Below are positions 12,731 to 24,877 of a stretch of 64,000 bases of DNA, one piece after another. Position 1 is the first letter of the stretch, and every line of letters begins with the position of its first letter. Origin of the DNA: Morchella semilibera (lineage: Eukaryota > Ascomycota > Pezizomycetes > Pezizales > Morchellaceae). The translations under genes and the position numbers were made by a program. The notes under the pieces are model-generated. The model did no database searches, had not been told where the DNA came from, and saw nothing but the letters and a program-made list of their open reading frames with translations. The stretch is from positions 2,459,247 to 2,523,246 of the forward strand of contig CM018605.1 in NCBI GenBank assembly GCA_009192285.1, written 5' to 3'.

Positions 12731-14073
12731 GCTGATGAGGAAAGTGCTATTGCGGTATTTTGTTTGTGATGTTAAACTCGCTTTGAAACTTTGCGCGTAT
12801 GTGGGTGCATGTATGCGAGTATCTTATTGTATGGGGGCGGATTACTTTGATTTTACTTACTTTTTTTTTCTTTTTCTCTGGCTTTTGGTTTTGCAAGGTT
12901 TTGGTGAAGCATGTTTGGGTCACTCTTACTCTTCTCCTTTTCAACAGCTGTTGCTTCTACTTGAAACTTTCTTTGATTGTAAGGATGGTATTTTTTTCCC
13001 CCTTCAGATTCTGCCTTTTTTTCCTTCTAGCTCAGGCCAGGGGATAAAAAAACTAGAGACCCGATCCATTTCACACTTCACTACCTACATAATTGTTCCG
13101 TTCCTCTTTTTCTTGGCTATAACTATAGAGGGGTATTTCTTGTTACATGGGATTGCAGTTATCATACTTTGAACCAGTTTATCCAGGGGTGTTTAGGAGT
13201 TTGTTTAGCTAGGAGTATTAAAGAGGGGGCCGGTTAGGTATCTGGGAGTTTTTTCCTGTCTTCCGATCATGACTCTTAACTCTGATTGTGCCGCTTGTGT
13301 GCTCGTATAAAACGACATCCTGTGTAATGTATCGCGCAACGTAGTACAACATGACCTCATTCTCTCACCTTCTTGTACCACAATCGCAGAAAAGCTAACT
13401 TTAATCATACAAGGCGTGGTGTGTAGGCGATAATGCTTGTCAATGTTTTAGTACTGTAGCAGGCCTTGGTTCCCATATACCATGTACAGGCTGAGAGTAG
13501 TCAAATAATGTAAGGTTCTTTGCTTTTGTGTTACTTTGAATAACCCCTCTGAATTGAATTCCTCGGACGCACGCAGGTCCCATCATATCTCCCCATCCAT
13601 CTATCGCCAATAAACCCTATGCAATACATGTAGTCCATTCAACTGAGCAAAATGGCTAACAAATAATAGAAGCTATTTTTTCTTTTTCCACTGTCGCAAT
13701 GACAGACCAGACATGAACCAACATTTCAATTCCCGTCCCTTAACCCTTTCGTCCGAGACCGCCCAACCAGCTCATACGTTCCATCAAAAAAAGGTTCGCC
13801 AACAAAAAAACTTTAATAAAAACCCCGCCAAATGAAACCCCACAAGCATGAGATTCGTATGAAGAAAAGCCAAAATAGAGGCTTAGGAAGGAAAAAAAAG
13901 AATAAGAAGCAAAAACCAAGGCTTATGCAGACACATTACAGATAGAGAAAAAAGGGAGGAATACAAGGATCCGATATTATCTAGTTATTTAACATTTTCG
14001 TGAATAGCAATATTTTTTTTTGTTTCTTTTTTTTTTTTTACTTTTTGTTGGATTCAGGGGCGTATCCGGTTTT
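12731..14073. other. Convergent intergenic region, no gene seen
   Basis: This is the shared 3' flank of the Vrl1-like gene (+) and the membrane-protein gene (-). It is rich in T runs between 12860 and 13030 and in A runs between 13790 and 13960, as expected for 3' UTRs on the two strands. One TACATGTA octamer lies at 13625-13632. The 145-codon frame at 12735 is low-complexity and not credible. Confidence 0.6.
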
Positions 14074-15357
14074 TCAGTACGCCATTGGATACCCATAATC
14101 CTGTGGTTGCTGCCTTCGCAACGATGGCTCGTCAACAGGGCTAAACATCTCCTGCTCCTGTTGATAGTCTCGCCCACTGTCCACTGGCAAAAACAACTCT
14201 TGATTCGCAGGATGCTGATGATTCTCTTCCACAGGCATAAACATTTGGAGATTTGAAGTTCTTGGAGAAGCAGGCGGAGAGGTTACTGGAGTAGTTCCTC
14301 CTTGTTGCGTGAACGTAAACCCGGTCTGGACATTCTGTACTGGAGAAAGGGTGTTTTGCGGTGGAAATGAGGTTTGAGTTGGCGAGAACGCGGTCTGGGC
14401 TGGTAGCGGAGATGTGGTTTGTGTAGGTGCAAGCATTCCCCCCTGTTGTTGAACGGATGACGAGGGAGCTGGAGAAACAGCTCTTGGAGTTCCTAGATTT
14501 CCAGATGCACTTCTAGCAGGGGAATATGGTGGCAGACTGCTAGACCTTGGGCTTCCTAGAATCTCCGCCGGAAATGGTCCCCTCTGTGATCCAGTCGGTG
14601 TACGCGGTGAATCTTGTCCCTGATAAGCTTGTGGTGGATAACGTGGACCCAATTCCTTTTCAATTGCAGATACAGCTGCACCATTTTTGTAATCTGGGGG
14701 AGGGGTCGAGGAGTGCTGGGGAGTGCTGAAAGTTGAGGATGTCGGTGTGCCTGGTTTTGAAGAACCTCCAGGGAGGACTGGTTCAGGCGGAGGGGCAGCA
14801 CTGGCAAAGGTTGAAGCGGACCTTTTGTTTTTAAGAGAAATTTCCTCATAAGGCTGGCGATCCGGGGCTTCATAGGCTGCGAGAAGGGCTCTTCCCTGCT
14901 TACGCTTCCGGTGGCAGGCCCAGGTTGCCAGAATGAGAAGCACAAGAGCAATACCTCCGCCGGTAGCAACGGCAATGATCATCTTGTTGTTGAAGAAAGC
15001 TTCATCCTTTTTTTTTGGAGAAGTAGAAGCTGAGTTTGTTGGCAAAACAGTTCCTGCGGCTGTTGAAGTTGAAGTTGGGGTCGAAGCTTCTAGTGTAGCT
15101 GTTACAGGCGCACATCCTGCATTGGCAGCACAAGTCTTTATTGCGATCGTATTAGCTTTTGCTTCCATATCCATGACTAAAATACTACTTACGTGACTTG
15201 GGGGACAACAGTAAGTATCACATGATACATAGTTTTCTGCGCAGGTAAGTTCCCGTGGACCCAGGTTTAATGGGATGGCATATGTAAAGACTGTAAAGTT
15301 GAATAGCAAAACCAATGCCGAAAGAATGGCTGGCGATGAAAACCGGAAGAGCTGCAT
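14074..15357 (-). CDS. Secreted Cys-rich ectodomain, single-pass membrane protein with Pro/Ser-rich tail
   Basis: The predicted product is 408 residues once a 57-bp intron at 15136-15192 is removed. The intron runs from GTAAGT to AATAAAG with GCTAATAC as branch site. It is a multiple of three and lacks a stop, so the unspliced frame is also open. Splicing brings together CDTYCCPPSH and TCAANAGC, giving the C-CC-C-C spacing common in fungal cell-surface proteins. A signal peptide covers about residues 1-27. A Ser/Thr-rich stalk precedes a transmembrane helix (IIAVATGGGIALVLLILATWAC), followed by a basic stop-transfer HRKRKQGR. The cytosolic tail of about 260 residues is Pro/Ser/Gln-rich and ends with three copies of a short motif, (L/M)FxPV(D/E). 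A sensor or wall-linked role is possible by analogy with wall-stress sensors. No specific function can be claimed. Confidence 0.8.
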   Translation of the reverse strand: MQLFRFSSPAILSALVLLFNFTVFTYAIPLNLGPRELTCAENYVSCDTYCCPPSHVSSILVMDMEAKANTIAIKTCAANAGCAPVTATLEASTPTSTSTAAGTVLPTNSASTSPKKKDEAFFNNKMIIAVATGGGIALVLLILATWACHRKRKQGRALLAAYEAPDRQPYEEISLKNKRSASTFASAAPPPEPVLPGGSSKPGTPTSSTFSTPQHSSTPPPDYKNGAAVSAIEKELGPRYPPQAYQGQDSPRTPTGSQRGPFPAEILGSPRSSSLPPYSPARSASGNLGTPRAVSPAPSSSVQQQGGMLAPTQTTSPLPAQTAFSPTQTSFPPQNTLSPVQNVQTGFTFTQQGGTTPVTSPPASPRTSNLQMFMPVEENHQHPANQELFLPVDSGRDYQQEQEMFSPVDEPSLRRQQPQDYGYPMAY

Positions 15358-16983
15358 TGAGACAGACAGACCGTTGTAGTAGTTAGTGGTGGGTGATAGT
15401 GGTAGTGGATACCGGGAATAGACAGTTAATTAATTCTGGCCAGAAATGATTGTAGTATTACTAATAGTAGTAAAGAATGAACTATTAGTTATTGTTATAA
15501 AGAATGACGAGGTCGACGATTTAGGCTTTGTTTCAATGAATGAATGAATGTAACGTCTGACCAAATGAATGACTGACTGACTGGCGAGAAAGAAAAAGAG
15601 GGTACTGTAGACTTCCTGTCGATTACAGAAACTCCGGGAGAAGGTCGGAGACGGGGAAGGGGGGGTTGGCTAGTATTTAAAAAAAAACCTCTCAAGAGAA
15701 ATCAAAGACATCTCGAAGATCTGGGCTGCGGCCCCCACTTATGAGACTAATCCCAATTGTTGCCTGCAACATGGTGCTTTCCTATCCCCAGGTTCTTCCA
15801 CCCACTTCACAAACCATTTCGATTGGCTGGAAGTTTCTCGTGACGATGACAATAACTGGACCCGCGAAAGTAACACATCCTTTGTTGGGGTTCTGTGGTA
15901 CGAGGCGGGTACAAAAGTGGATTAGCCCAGAGATCATAGCCTAGTTCCACAAAGTCGAACGGGAAAAAGGGGAATTGTTTTTTCTTTTATTTTTGTTTTG
16001 TTTTTTCTCCCCTTTCTCATTTCTGTGCAGGGGTTAAAAAGGGACACAAAGAGGCGTAGAATCCCCATGTGGGTGATGCGACTCGTCCACGAGAAACCTC
16101 TTGTAACTGTTACTCCTTTGCTCAATAAATTCATGCTCAATTGATCGTTGCCCACAACCACTAATCCAGCCCAAGCCAGCCAAGCCGAGGGCGAACGAGG
16201 TTCAAGGGGGGCCTGTAAATTTCCTTCTCTTCTCTTTCTAGTGCCTCTGATCTACGCCTTGGATGGTAATAAGCGGAACGGATATTCGGATTTCCGACAT
16301 GTGTTCCTGAATTGAGTTCTTTTTTTGGAAATTTTTGGAAGGCAAAAAAAACATGACGGTGACAAATCTCTAGTTGGAAAAAAAGAGTTACGCTCAGGGC
16401 ACGGCTCGGGCCGTACTGGTTGAGCCCAAGACAAGAACGACAAGAGTCGCCCCCGAACTGGAGTCCACTCCCTCCTGATGAATAAGAATTTGTACCCCGG
16501 CAAGAATTCAGGAACAAGTTACTAAAGAGGGTGGTTCGTCAAGGTAGGCACATAGAACGCATACCAGGAAACAAGCATGTACGGCTCGTATCTAGGTAAA
16601 GGTGGCTCGGTTCTCGCTAACGCATGTAGGTACATACATACTAGTACTTTGGCTACATGTAAGTAACACTGAAGCTTCGCCTCGTTTCTAAGACGCAGGT
16701 ACGAAATGGGATAGTCTTTTTAAAAGATTTGGGTTTCCTCGCGTACCATGGTACCAGCCAGCTAGTAGTATATAGCATTGCAGCCAGTTAACCTAGCAGG
16801 CCGAATTCCATCATCCCTCACCCTTCGCTCGCTTTTACTCATCCTCGCTTTTTCGAGCTTGTTACGGATGCCAGGGGTTGTGTTTTTCTGACACCTTCTG
16901 ACACCCCATGTTTCGTTCCATGTATTCGACATGGTTAGGCAGTGCTGTTATTAACCACGTTTCTTAGGCCAAGATGGCGGCGC

Positions 16984-17211
16984 TACATGCTTGCAGGAAA
17001 TCCTTCACGGGAAAATACATCTGCTGTCGCTCACTGGGTTTATACTGACTGGCACTGGACCGTGTTGACGGACAGGGGGGCTTTTTGGCCAATAGGAACA
17101 AATAAACCGGACTTGGCTGTTTCTCTTTGGTGGGATCCATCACCCAATATCCATCACCACCCCGTGAACAATAGTACATAACTTCCGGGTGAAGGATTTC
17201 GGCTTGGTGTA
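16984..17211. mobile_element. TA-flanked inverted-repeat element
   Basis: A 228-bp interval is bounded by TA. Its ends are inverted: GAAATCCTTCACGGGAA on the left answers GAAATCCTTCACCCGGAA on the right complement. Outside these blocks TACATGCTTGC aligns loosely with TACACCAAGCC. It has no coding capacity and is consistent with a mariner-type MITE. Confidence 0.5.
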
Positions 17212-17959
17212 AATAAGCTTATAGAAGACCTCTTATGGTATGGGCGGTGTAAGTGATTGAGAACCCACGGTACCCGTAAGGCTGTCTATAGAATCTGTAG
17301 GTACCGGCTGATCCAAAAGAAATCCCTGCCCAACATCTGTTAACTACCGTCCGTGGTCCAGTGAACGACAGTTATTTCGGCACGTTCTATGCTAGGGAAT
17401 CCTCGACTAGGGAGGCACCGACACAGATGCTCCGAGCTTGGGATACGATCGCCGGTTTTGATTAGATATACAATTCTGCCAATACTATAACATGTATTCT
17501 AGTAGTTCTGCTTAGATTAGGGCGGGCTCTTTGCTTTACCGTACTATTGAATACCTATTTCATACCGTATAAAAAGTCGCCAAACCCATGGTTTAGTAGG
17601 TTTCAATTAACCACACCCCCCAGCATGCATATGTATCTACGTTTATATCGGTTTAGGTGGATGAATAAACTTAATAATGCCCGAAACTTCGGGAACAATG
17701 AACACAGCCGGAGTAGGGCCCGATACCCACCTCTATATCGGTTAATTATGCGGTAAGTATCAGCCAGGCCGTCCCAGAGCGTATGTCACCTTTAGCTGCC
17801 TTGACTGGCGGTACTACCTCCCAGACCAATTGAACTCGCTGTCCCTAAGACTCTGCGATCATCTATACACGAAATTCTGTATCCACAGCCAATGATTAAC
17901 TATATATAATTTGCAGGTATGCCACGCAGGGGAGAGTAGCCATACGAGTCTAAAGCTTA

Positions 17960-18130
17960 TACAGTCGCGCCTCGTTATCTTGTATCTCGTTATCTTGTAT
18001 CTCGATATCTCGGATTTGAGGGACAGGTACCGTATACCACCCTTCTCCACCAAAAACTATTTTCTGTCTCATATATTTGTAGGGGTTTGGCTCCCAGAAA
18101 CCGCCAACGACACAACGAGATGCGACTGTA
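17960..18130. mobile_element. Pogo/Tigger-type MITE
   Basis: A 171-bp interval is bounded by TA, and both ends begin CAGTCGC when read inward: CAGTCGCGCCTCGTT on the left, CAGTCGCATCTCGTT on the right complement. CAGT-starting terminal repeats with TA target duplications are characteristic of the pogo/Tigger branch of Tc1/mariner. Just inside the left end a 15-bp unit beginning CTCGTTATC is repeated twice, with a diverged third start. No transposase remains. Confidence 0.65.
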
Positions 18131-19644
18131 TCGAAATCCGCTGCACCTACGCACCAATGGGGGGGCTATGGAGCCTAAACAATTGCAAGCTTTTATTTCC
18201 CCAGCTGTGTCTAAACATAGGGGTGACAATCAAGGCCTCAGTGGAAAAACAAGAGGGCGATCCTCACGCGCTGGGCTGGTGGTATCTAGCTAGGACACGT
18301 CAAAGGCTTTTGGTTACAGCCGCGCCTCAACCATGGAATTCGTCAACTGCAACATTTGATCATGGGACATCCAATCTGTCAATATTTATTTCGACTGTCG
18401 ATCTCTTAGAGTTGTGCCTCTCTCATGGATTTGTCTCGACCTGTGGAGTTTTGGTAGAACGGCAGGCAAGTACGTCAGCAGCACAGCACAGCCTTCATAT
18501 ATCGGGGGGGGGGCATATGCGGAGGACAATTATTGAGGGGGCGGTTTTAGGTTGAAACAAGTATCTTGATATATGTAAATTGAGACTTGCGTGGCGAGAC
18601 GGACATAAGTTAAAAACCTTCTCGATAGGACTACAGTCAATGAGTTGCTCTTTTCCATGCTTGTCTCAGCCTATAGGAAGGAGATAAGCCCTGAAGCTTT
18701 GCGGGCTGAGTGGCGATTGCGGCCACCGATGGATCAAAAAAATACGCGGCAGCGAAAAGCAAACCTGGCTTGCGGGGAAACTGCGCACACGACAGGCTGT
18801 TGGGAAACAGAAACCAATTAAAAGCGATCAACCTACACACTTGTGCTCCAGTGCTACATACGGCCAGCCTATTACCATTGTTACCGAGGTGTTCTTAGAA
18901 GCGCAAACAAACTTTCATTGGGGTGCACTGTTTAACAAATCATGACTGGGGTTTTCCTGCGCGCCTGCGCATCTAGTCCAACTTGATACGCTAAAACTAA
19001 TTAGTTTAGTCATCAAGAGGTAATGATCAAAATAACAGAATTTTCAGAATTTTCAGAACGCAGTAGGTTCCCGAGCATCTACATGTATGTTTACATTGCA
19101 CTGGTACGTGTACCCAGGATAGGGCCCTGGACAAGATAGATCCTTCAGGAGGAGAAGTCAGACTTCAGTGAACCCAACCTTAGGGTACTTAAACTATAGC
19201 TAGGTTTAGTTACTGCCTAGAGTTTGCGATCGACACAGCAGATTTAAGGCGAAGCATTTTCAGTTCGTTGCATTCAAAATTCTCCAGGCGGGCATTGAGC
19301 ATGCCCGATCAGGCGCGAGTGCGGCAATCATTGGTGTTCTGCAACGTGCTTGTGCGCATGGTGACACAGCATCGGTGCACAACAACAAACACCAAGCATT
19401 GAGAGGTTCTTGACGTATCCCACCAGCCTCGAAGCTAAGGTCCAGTACAAACAGGCACTACATGTGAAACGCTCAGCCTTCTTATAGAGTCAAGCGAAGG
19501 AATTTAAATAGCGAGGGGTTTGATGATGATTTTTCATCCATATATCATCCATTTTAAATTTACTACACCGTATTTAGGCCAAACTATCCTCCCAAATCAA
19601 AAAAAACATAGGAATCTCTCGTCAACAGAATTCAGACACAAATC

Positions 19645-22600
19645 ATGGAAATGTCATATTTGAAACCAGCTTCGCTATCCCGTTCAAGTTCGATTTCAAC
19701 TTCACACAGACCTTCAAGTTTAAATTCAGTCGAGTTTGGACCTTCAAGCTCAACTTCGAGTTTGGATTTAGAGCACCTGTTACCTCCAAAGGCACACCAT
19801 AGTCATCCCCGGGTTCCTTCTAGCAATGACTCCCAAATATCCTCAGACTCCTCCGAGACACCCGAGCACGGCAAAGACTTATCACAAACAGATCACGTTG
19901 AAAACCCGCCTCAGTCCCCGGCCTTAGGCGAGGGTTCATCCACAGGCACGGCCGAATCCTCTCCCCAGAATACAGAACCAGTCGAAGACTCCGATCTCGG
20001 TAGTGGTAGCGGCATCAAAATAACCTTTAATAGCAGCGAAAGGTTCCCCCCGGCTATCGACCCTCATAAAGAGGCCACCAACATTAATGAAGATTCGGCT
20101 CGGCCCCCAGACATGAGCGAAGAGTCTCTATCGGGCACCAATTCTAGTGAAAGCTCCTCTACGGATCTAAATCCTAGCGAAGAGCGCCTTGCCGCCGCCG
20201 ATCCCGGCGGGGGACCTCTTGGCGATATGAAAACCGGGCCTGTTAGCGGTACAGATGTCAGCGGAGCGTCTCCTGCCACGACAAATCCACAAGCCAGGGC
20301 CCAAGGCATGCCTGTTTTAGACCCGACAATGGTGTTAACCGACAAGCAATTGGCTATCATGGATTCTAGAAATGTTCCAAAGAAAATAATGGGAAATCTG
20401 AAGCCTACCATTCCTGCGCAGTACACGACATGGGCTCAGGTCAAAAGCTATCTTTCACTCCACAATGCTTCTCAATCATCCATTGGAGCTTTACAAAAGA
20501 TGCAAAGTCTACACTACCAACTACTCGTCAAAGGTAAGATAACGAAGGGGCTAGATCAGCAACAGCAGCAAACTCAAGGCATATCTCAGCAGCAGCCTAG
20601 TGAACAGCAGGCTCCATCTCATACTAGTGAAGGGTTTTCTGACGACGATAAGGAAGAGAACACCGACTCTGGTGAATATACCGACACCAGTGAAGATTCC
20701 AACCCTGGTGAAGAAGCCCTGGACACCAGGAAGGAGCTTTCCCCCGTCGCCGTCAATGAAGAACCTTCCCCGGCCCCTAGCCCCCTAACCATAACCATCA
20801 ATACTCGTGGGCCACTAGTTCAAGACTCTCTTTATGATTATCCCATGACCAGACCCTATGGCTCCCCTCCCAGTCCCTATTCGCTCCCCCTCCCGGTACC
20901 CCATCCTATGGCACCCATCCCGACCCCTAAGCTCCCCCATCCCCTCGGTTCCGGACTCCCCCCCGCCTCTACACTCCCTCACCCTCTCGGTGCCAGACCT
21001 ATGACCCCTCCCCCGGCCCCTAGTCATGGCTTCTATCCCGGGGCTAGACCATATGGTCCCCCTCCTAGCCCCCCTCTCCCGGTACTGCGACCTATGGCTC
21101 CCCCCCCTCCTCCCGGCACCGGGCCTTCTGGCTACCCCTCGAACCCCTATGCCCCACCTCCCGTTCATCCCGCTTATGCCACTTATCCTGCTAGCAGCCT
21201 TTACGGCTTCCATACCAGTGCTGGCTCTAATGGCATCCCTCTCGTTCCCAACCCTGGATATGTCAATAGTCCCAGTACCAAACCTTATGGATCCCATCCC
21301 GGTATCAGCCCCATTAGTAGCCACAATTATGGCTCTTACCCAGGTATCGGCGGCCCCCATGGCTCCCCTTCCGGTATTCACCTCAACAACAGCCCCTATC
21401 CCGATATAGGTCCTACTTATAGCTCTCCTTTTGGCCCACAAACATCCCCCAAACCCGAAGATGTATCTAACCCCGTTATACAAAACCCTTTTCGAAAGGA
21501 ATCGTCGCCCACCCCAGCGATGAAAGAGTGGGATTGGCAGAAGAAGAAACCAAATGCTGCAACCCAAGTAATTGAAGGGTTGATGGAATTAATTGGCCTA
21601 GAGAGGGTCAAGCAGCAAATATTAGCTATCAATGCCAAAGTTGAAACGTGCAATATTCAAGGGACGGACCTGAAGGGAGAACGTTTCAACGCCGTTTTTC
21701 AAGGGAACCCAGGGACAGGTAGATGCCTTATCACTTGACATAAAAAGATTTCTAACCCCGTGTAGGAAAAACTACGGTTGCTCGTATATATGCAAAGTTT
21801 CTCAAGTCTTGTGGGGCTTTAAGTTCTGATAATATCGAGGAGACCTCGGGTGCTAAATTAGCATATGAAGGTCCTCTTGGGACCGCAAAGATAATCCAGA
21901 AGATGATCAGTACTGGCGGGGGGATCCTTTTCGTAGACGAGGCTTATCAGCTCACCGCACCCCATACGACATCATGTGGACGGCAAGCTCTCGATATCAT
22001 TCTTACAGAGATGGAGAATAATATTGGCAAGTTCGCAGTTATATTCGTTGGTTACAACAAGGAGATGGAATCCTTTTTTGAGCATAATCCCGGTCTAGCC
22101 AGTAGGATTCCGTACACTATAGAGTTCGAAGATTTCAAAGACTTTGAGCTCTGGGATATCCTACGTACAGCCATCACAAAAAAATACAGCTCTATGAAGA
22201 TCGAAGACGGAATGGAAGGGTTATACATGCGTATTGCTATCCGCCGACTAGCCCGCGGCCGAGGAATCAAAGACTTTGGAAACGCCCGTGCTGTACACAA
22301 CCTACTAGCAAAGATTTCAGAGCGGCAAGCAAGGCGTTTAACCAAGGAAAGCAGAGCTGGCTGTACACCAGACTACTTTCTCTTTACAAAGGAAGACCTT
22401 ATCGGACCGGACCCTTCTGAAGCCATATTCAGAAGCACGGCTTGGGCCGAGCTAAAGAAACTTATCGGGCTTGCAGATGTTAAGAAGTCGGCTAATAGTA
22501 TGATTGATATGATCCAGACGAATTACTTACGAGAACTCGAGGAGAAAGCACCGCTTGAGTTTTCCCTCAATCGTGTATTTTGTGGATCACCTGGAACTGG

Positions 22601-24877
22601 GAAGACTACGGTGGCTAAGTTGTTTGGTCAAATCATGGTCGATTTAGGGCTTCTTAGCAACGGTGAAGGTCGGTAGTCCCTTAACACTCTACTCTTAGGT
22701 CTATTACTTATTCCTGCTACTAGTGGTAATTAAAAACCCGTCTGATTTCATCGGCCAATGCCTTGGAAAATCAGAAGCTAGGACGAGAGCTATTCTCGCA
22801 GCGACACTTGGCAAAGTATTGATCATTGATGAAGCATACACACTAAACGGAACTGGGGAACACGGCGACTCGTATAAAATGGCAGTGATTGATACACTTG
22901 TTGCAGAAGTTCAGAGCGTTCCGGGTGACGATCGATGTATCCTCCTCCTTGGCTACGAAGACAAACTTAAAGAGATGTTCCGTAACGTCAACTCTGGGCT
23001 TTCTCGAAGATTTGCCATAGAAGACCCGTTCCGTTTCGAGGACTTCAATATGTCAGAGTTGGAAAAGATCTTAGACCTAAAGATGAAAGCCCAAAATCTA
23101 GGCGCTACAAGGGATGCTCGATCAGTTGCCCTTAACATCCTAAACAGAGCTCGAATGCGTCCGAACTTTTCCAATGCAGGGGAGGTCGACAATTGCCTTG
23201 CTAAAGCTAAACTCAATTACCAGACTAGACAATCAAAAAAGGCTCCACGTGATAGAGAGACCGACGCTATTTTTGAACCAGCAGACTTCGACCCAGACTT
23301 TGACCGCAATAAACGTGCAGTCGACAACTGCAGGAAACTACTTCAAGGCCAAGTAGACGATAGTATCATTGATCAATTAGTGGGGTATCAGAATCTTGCC
23401 CTTTCAATTGAAGCTTACGGGCTTGATCCTCGTGAAGAGGTGCCCACAAACTTCGTATTTAAGGGCCCGCCTGGTTAGTACAATCGCCTACCTTGCTACT
23501 TGAAGCCAATCCCCTAGACCTCCGGCTTCGGTTACTTTTCCTTATGTTAGAGTGGTCAGAGCTCAAAGAGCACTCGGAGCGCACTAGCTAAATAATCAGG
23601 CAAATATATTGATAAGTGACTAACTTCACCTAGGCACCGGAAAGACTACCACAGCCCGAAATATGGGCAAAGTATACTACGATATGGGCTTTCTGTCAAC
23701 GGACGAGGTCATTGAGTGTTCGTCTTCCGACTTAATCGGCCAACATGTGGGTTCCACGGGTCCCAAGACCAAAAAACAACTAGACAAGGCCCTCGGCAAA
23801 GTTCTGTTTATAGACGAAGCCTACCGTCTCACAGAAGGACAGTACGCAACAGAGGCGGTCAATGAGCTGATTTGCCTTCTAACAACTCCAAAATACGCTG
23901 GAAAGATGATTGTAATCCTCGCAGGATATCCTAATGATATGAACAAGCTCATGTCATGCAGACCTGGTCTTTCTGGTCTTTTCCCCGAGGAGATCATTTT
24001 CCAAAACATCAAACCTCATGATTGCCTAGTCCTATTGAAACGAGAGCTGGAGAAAAAACGGATTAGCGCCCCATTCCTTACTAAAGGCGATTCCGACAAA
24101 GATTACAGAAATATGCTTAGGATGGTGAAGATGTTATCAGTATTCCCATCATGGAGTAACGCTCGAGACATCAAAACACTAGCCAAAGAGATGTCGAGAG
24201 ATGTTTTCAAGGACACTTTCGGAGGGAAACGTATATCCCATGGGGCTCAACCGACACTTTCCCCAGGTCAGGCATTAAAGCGCATATTGAATATGATTGC
24301 TATGCAGCGTGTGAGATGCAAATTGGAAACTGGTGTACCCTGTGGAGACCCTCAAATGGCAATCCAGCCGTCTGAATCGGTCAAATCTCTTACCAACGAA
24401 CAAGATTGCGGCCCCGAGTTCTCCGCCGATAACGCATCACAACAAGCGGAGTGCGTAGCCAATACAACAGACCAAACAAACGCACCTCCCCGAAACCCTT
24501 CCGTAAGATTATGTTCTAGGCCGCAAGATAATACAGACGGTATCCGAGAAAGTGGTGTGTCTGATAAGATTTGGAATAAGTTACAGGCAAACAAGAGAGC
24601 TGAGAAGGAATCCGAGGAGGCTGAACAAGAGGAATTACAACAACTCGAGCAGGCCCTAGACAAAATGGGGGGGGCGGGAACGGAGGAGACAAAAAGTATG
24701 AGGAAAGAGCTGGAGGAAAGAAAGGAGGCTTATAGGGAAAGACAAAAGAAAAAGGAGGATACTCAACAAAAACTACGTAATATGGGCGTCTGCGTTGCGG
24801 GATACAATTGGAATAAGGAGGGCGATGGGTGGCGCTGTGCGGGTGGATCTCATTATATTGCTGATGCAGATTTGTAG
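19645..24877 (+). CDS. Triple AAA ATPase of the CbxX/CfqX (SpoVK-like) family
   Basis: Four exons (19645-21718, 21766-22668, 22724-23473 and 23634-24877) encode 1656 residues. Every intron falls at or just after a nucleotide-binding module, and two of the three interrupt a Walker A motif itself. Residues 1-630 are mostly disordered: Ser-rich, then acidic, then a Pro/Gly/Tyr-rich tract. An ordered-looking island sits at about 225-300 (MVLTDKQLAIMDSRNVPKK). Three AAA modules follow, with Walker A at 687-694 (GNPGTGKT), 965-972 (GSPGTGKT) and 1240-1247 (GPPGTGKT), and Walker B motifs ILFVDEA, VLIIDEA and VLFIDEA. All three look catalytically intact. A coiled-coil, Glu/Lys-rich segment leads to a C-terminal CVAGYNWNKEGDGWRCAGGSH motif that I recall from other large fungal proteins. 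CbxX proteins act as remodelling chaperones (RuBisCO activase in bacteria), and the target of the fungal forms is unknown. Confidence 0.9.

Larger units (their letters stand above)
15358..19644. other. Intergenic DNA with two small transposon derivatives
   Basis: No gene is recognisable. The left 350 bp is the promoter side of the membrane-protein gene and includes short tandem GAATGAAT/GACTGACT tracts near 15535-15585. The longest frame (17911-18555) runs through a transposon derivative and is not credible. TACATGTA occurs at 16654-16661 and 19080-19087. The last 150 bp form the promoter of the AAA ATPase gene. Confidence 0.6.

Noticed and set aside
17911-18555. Open frame of 214 codons on the plus strand
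   Set aside because: It passes through the TA-flanked pogo-type element and its repeated CTCGTTATC units, has no recognisable domain and no gene-like codon pattern.
20815-21567. Open frame of 250 codons on the minus strand
   Set aside because: It is antisense to the Pro/Gly-rich part of the triple AAA ATPase; the long frame follows from the biased composition of that gene.
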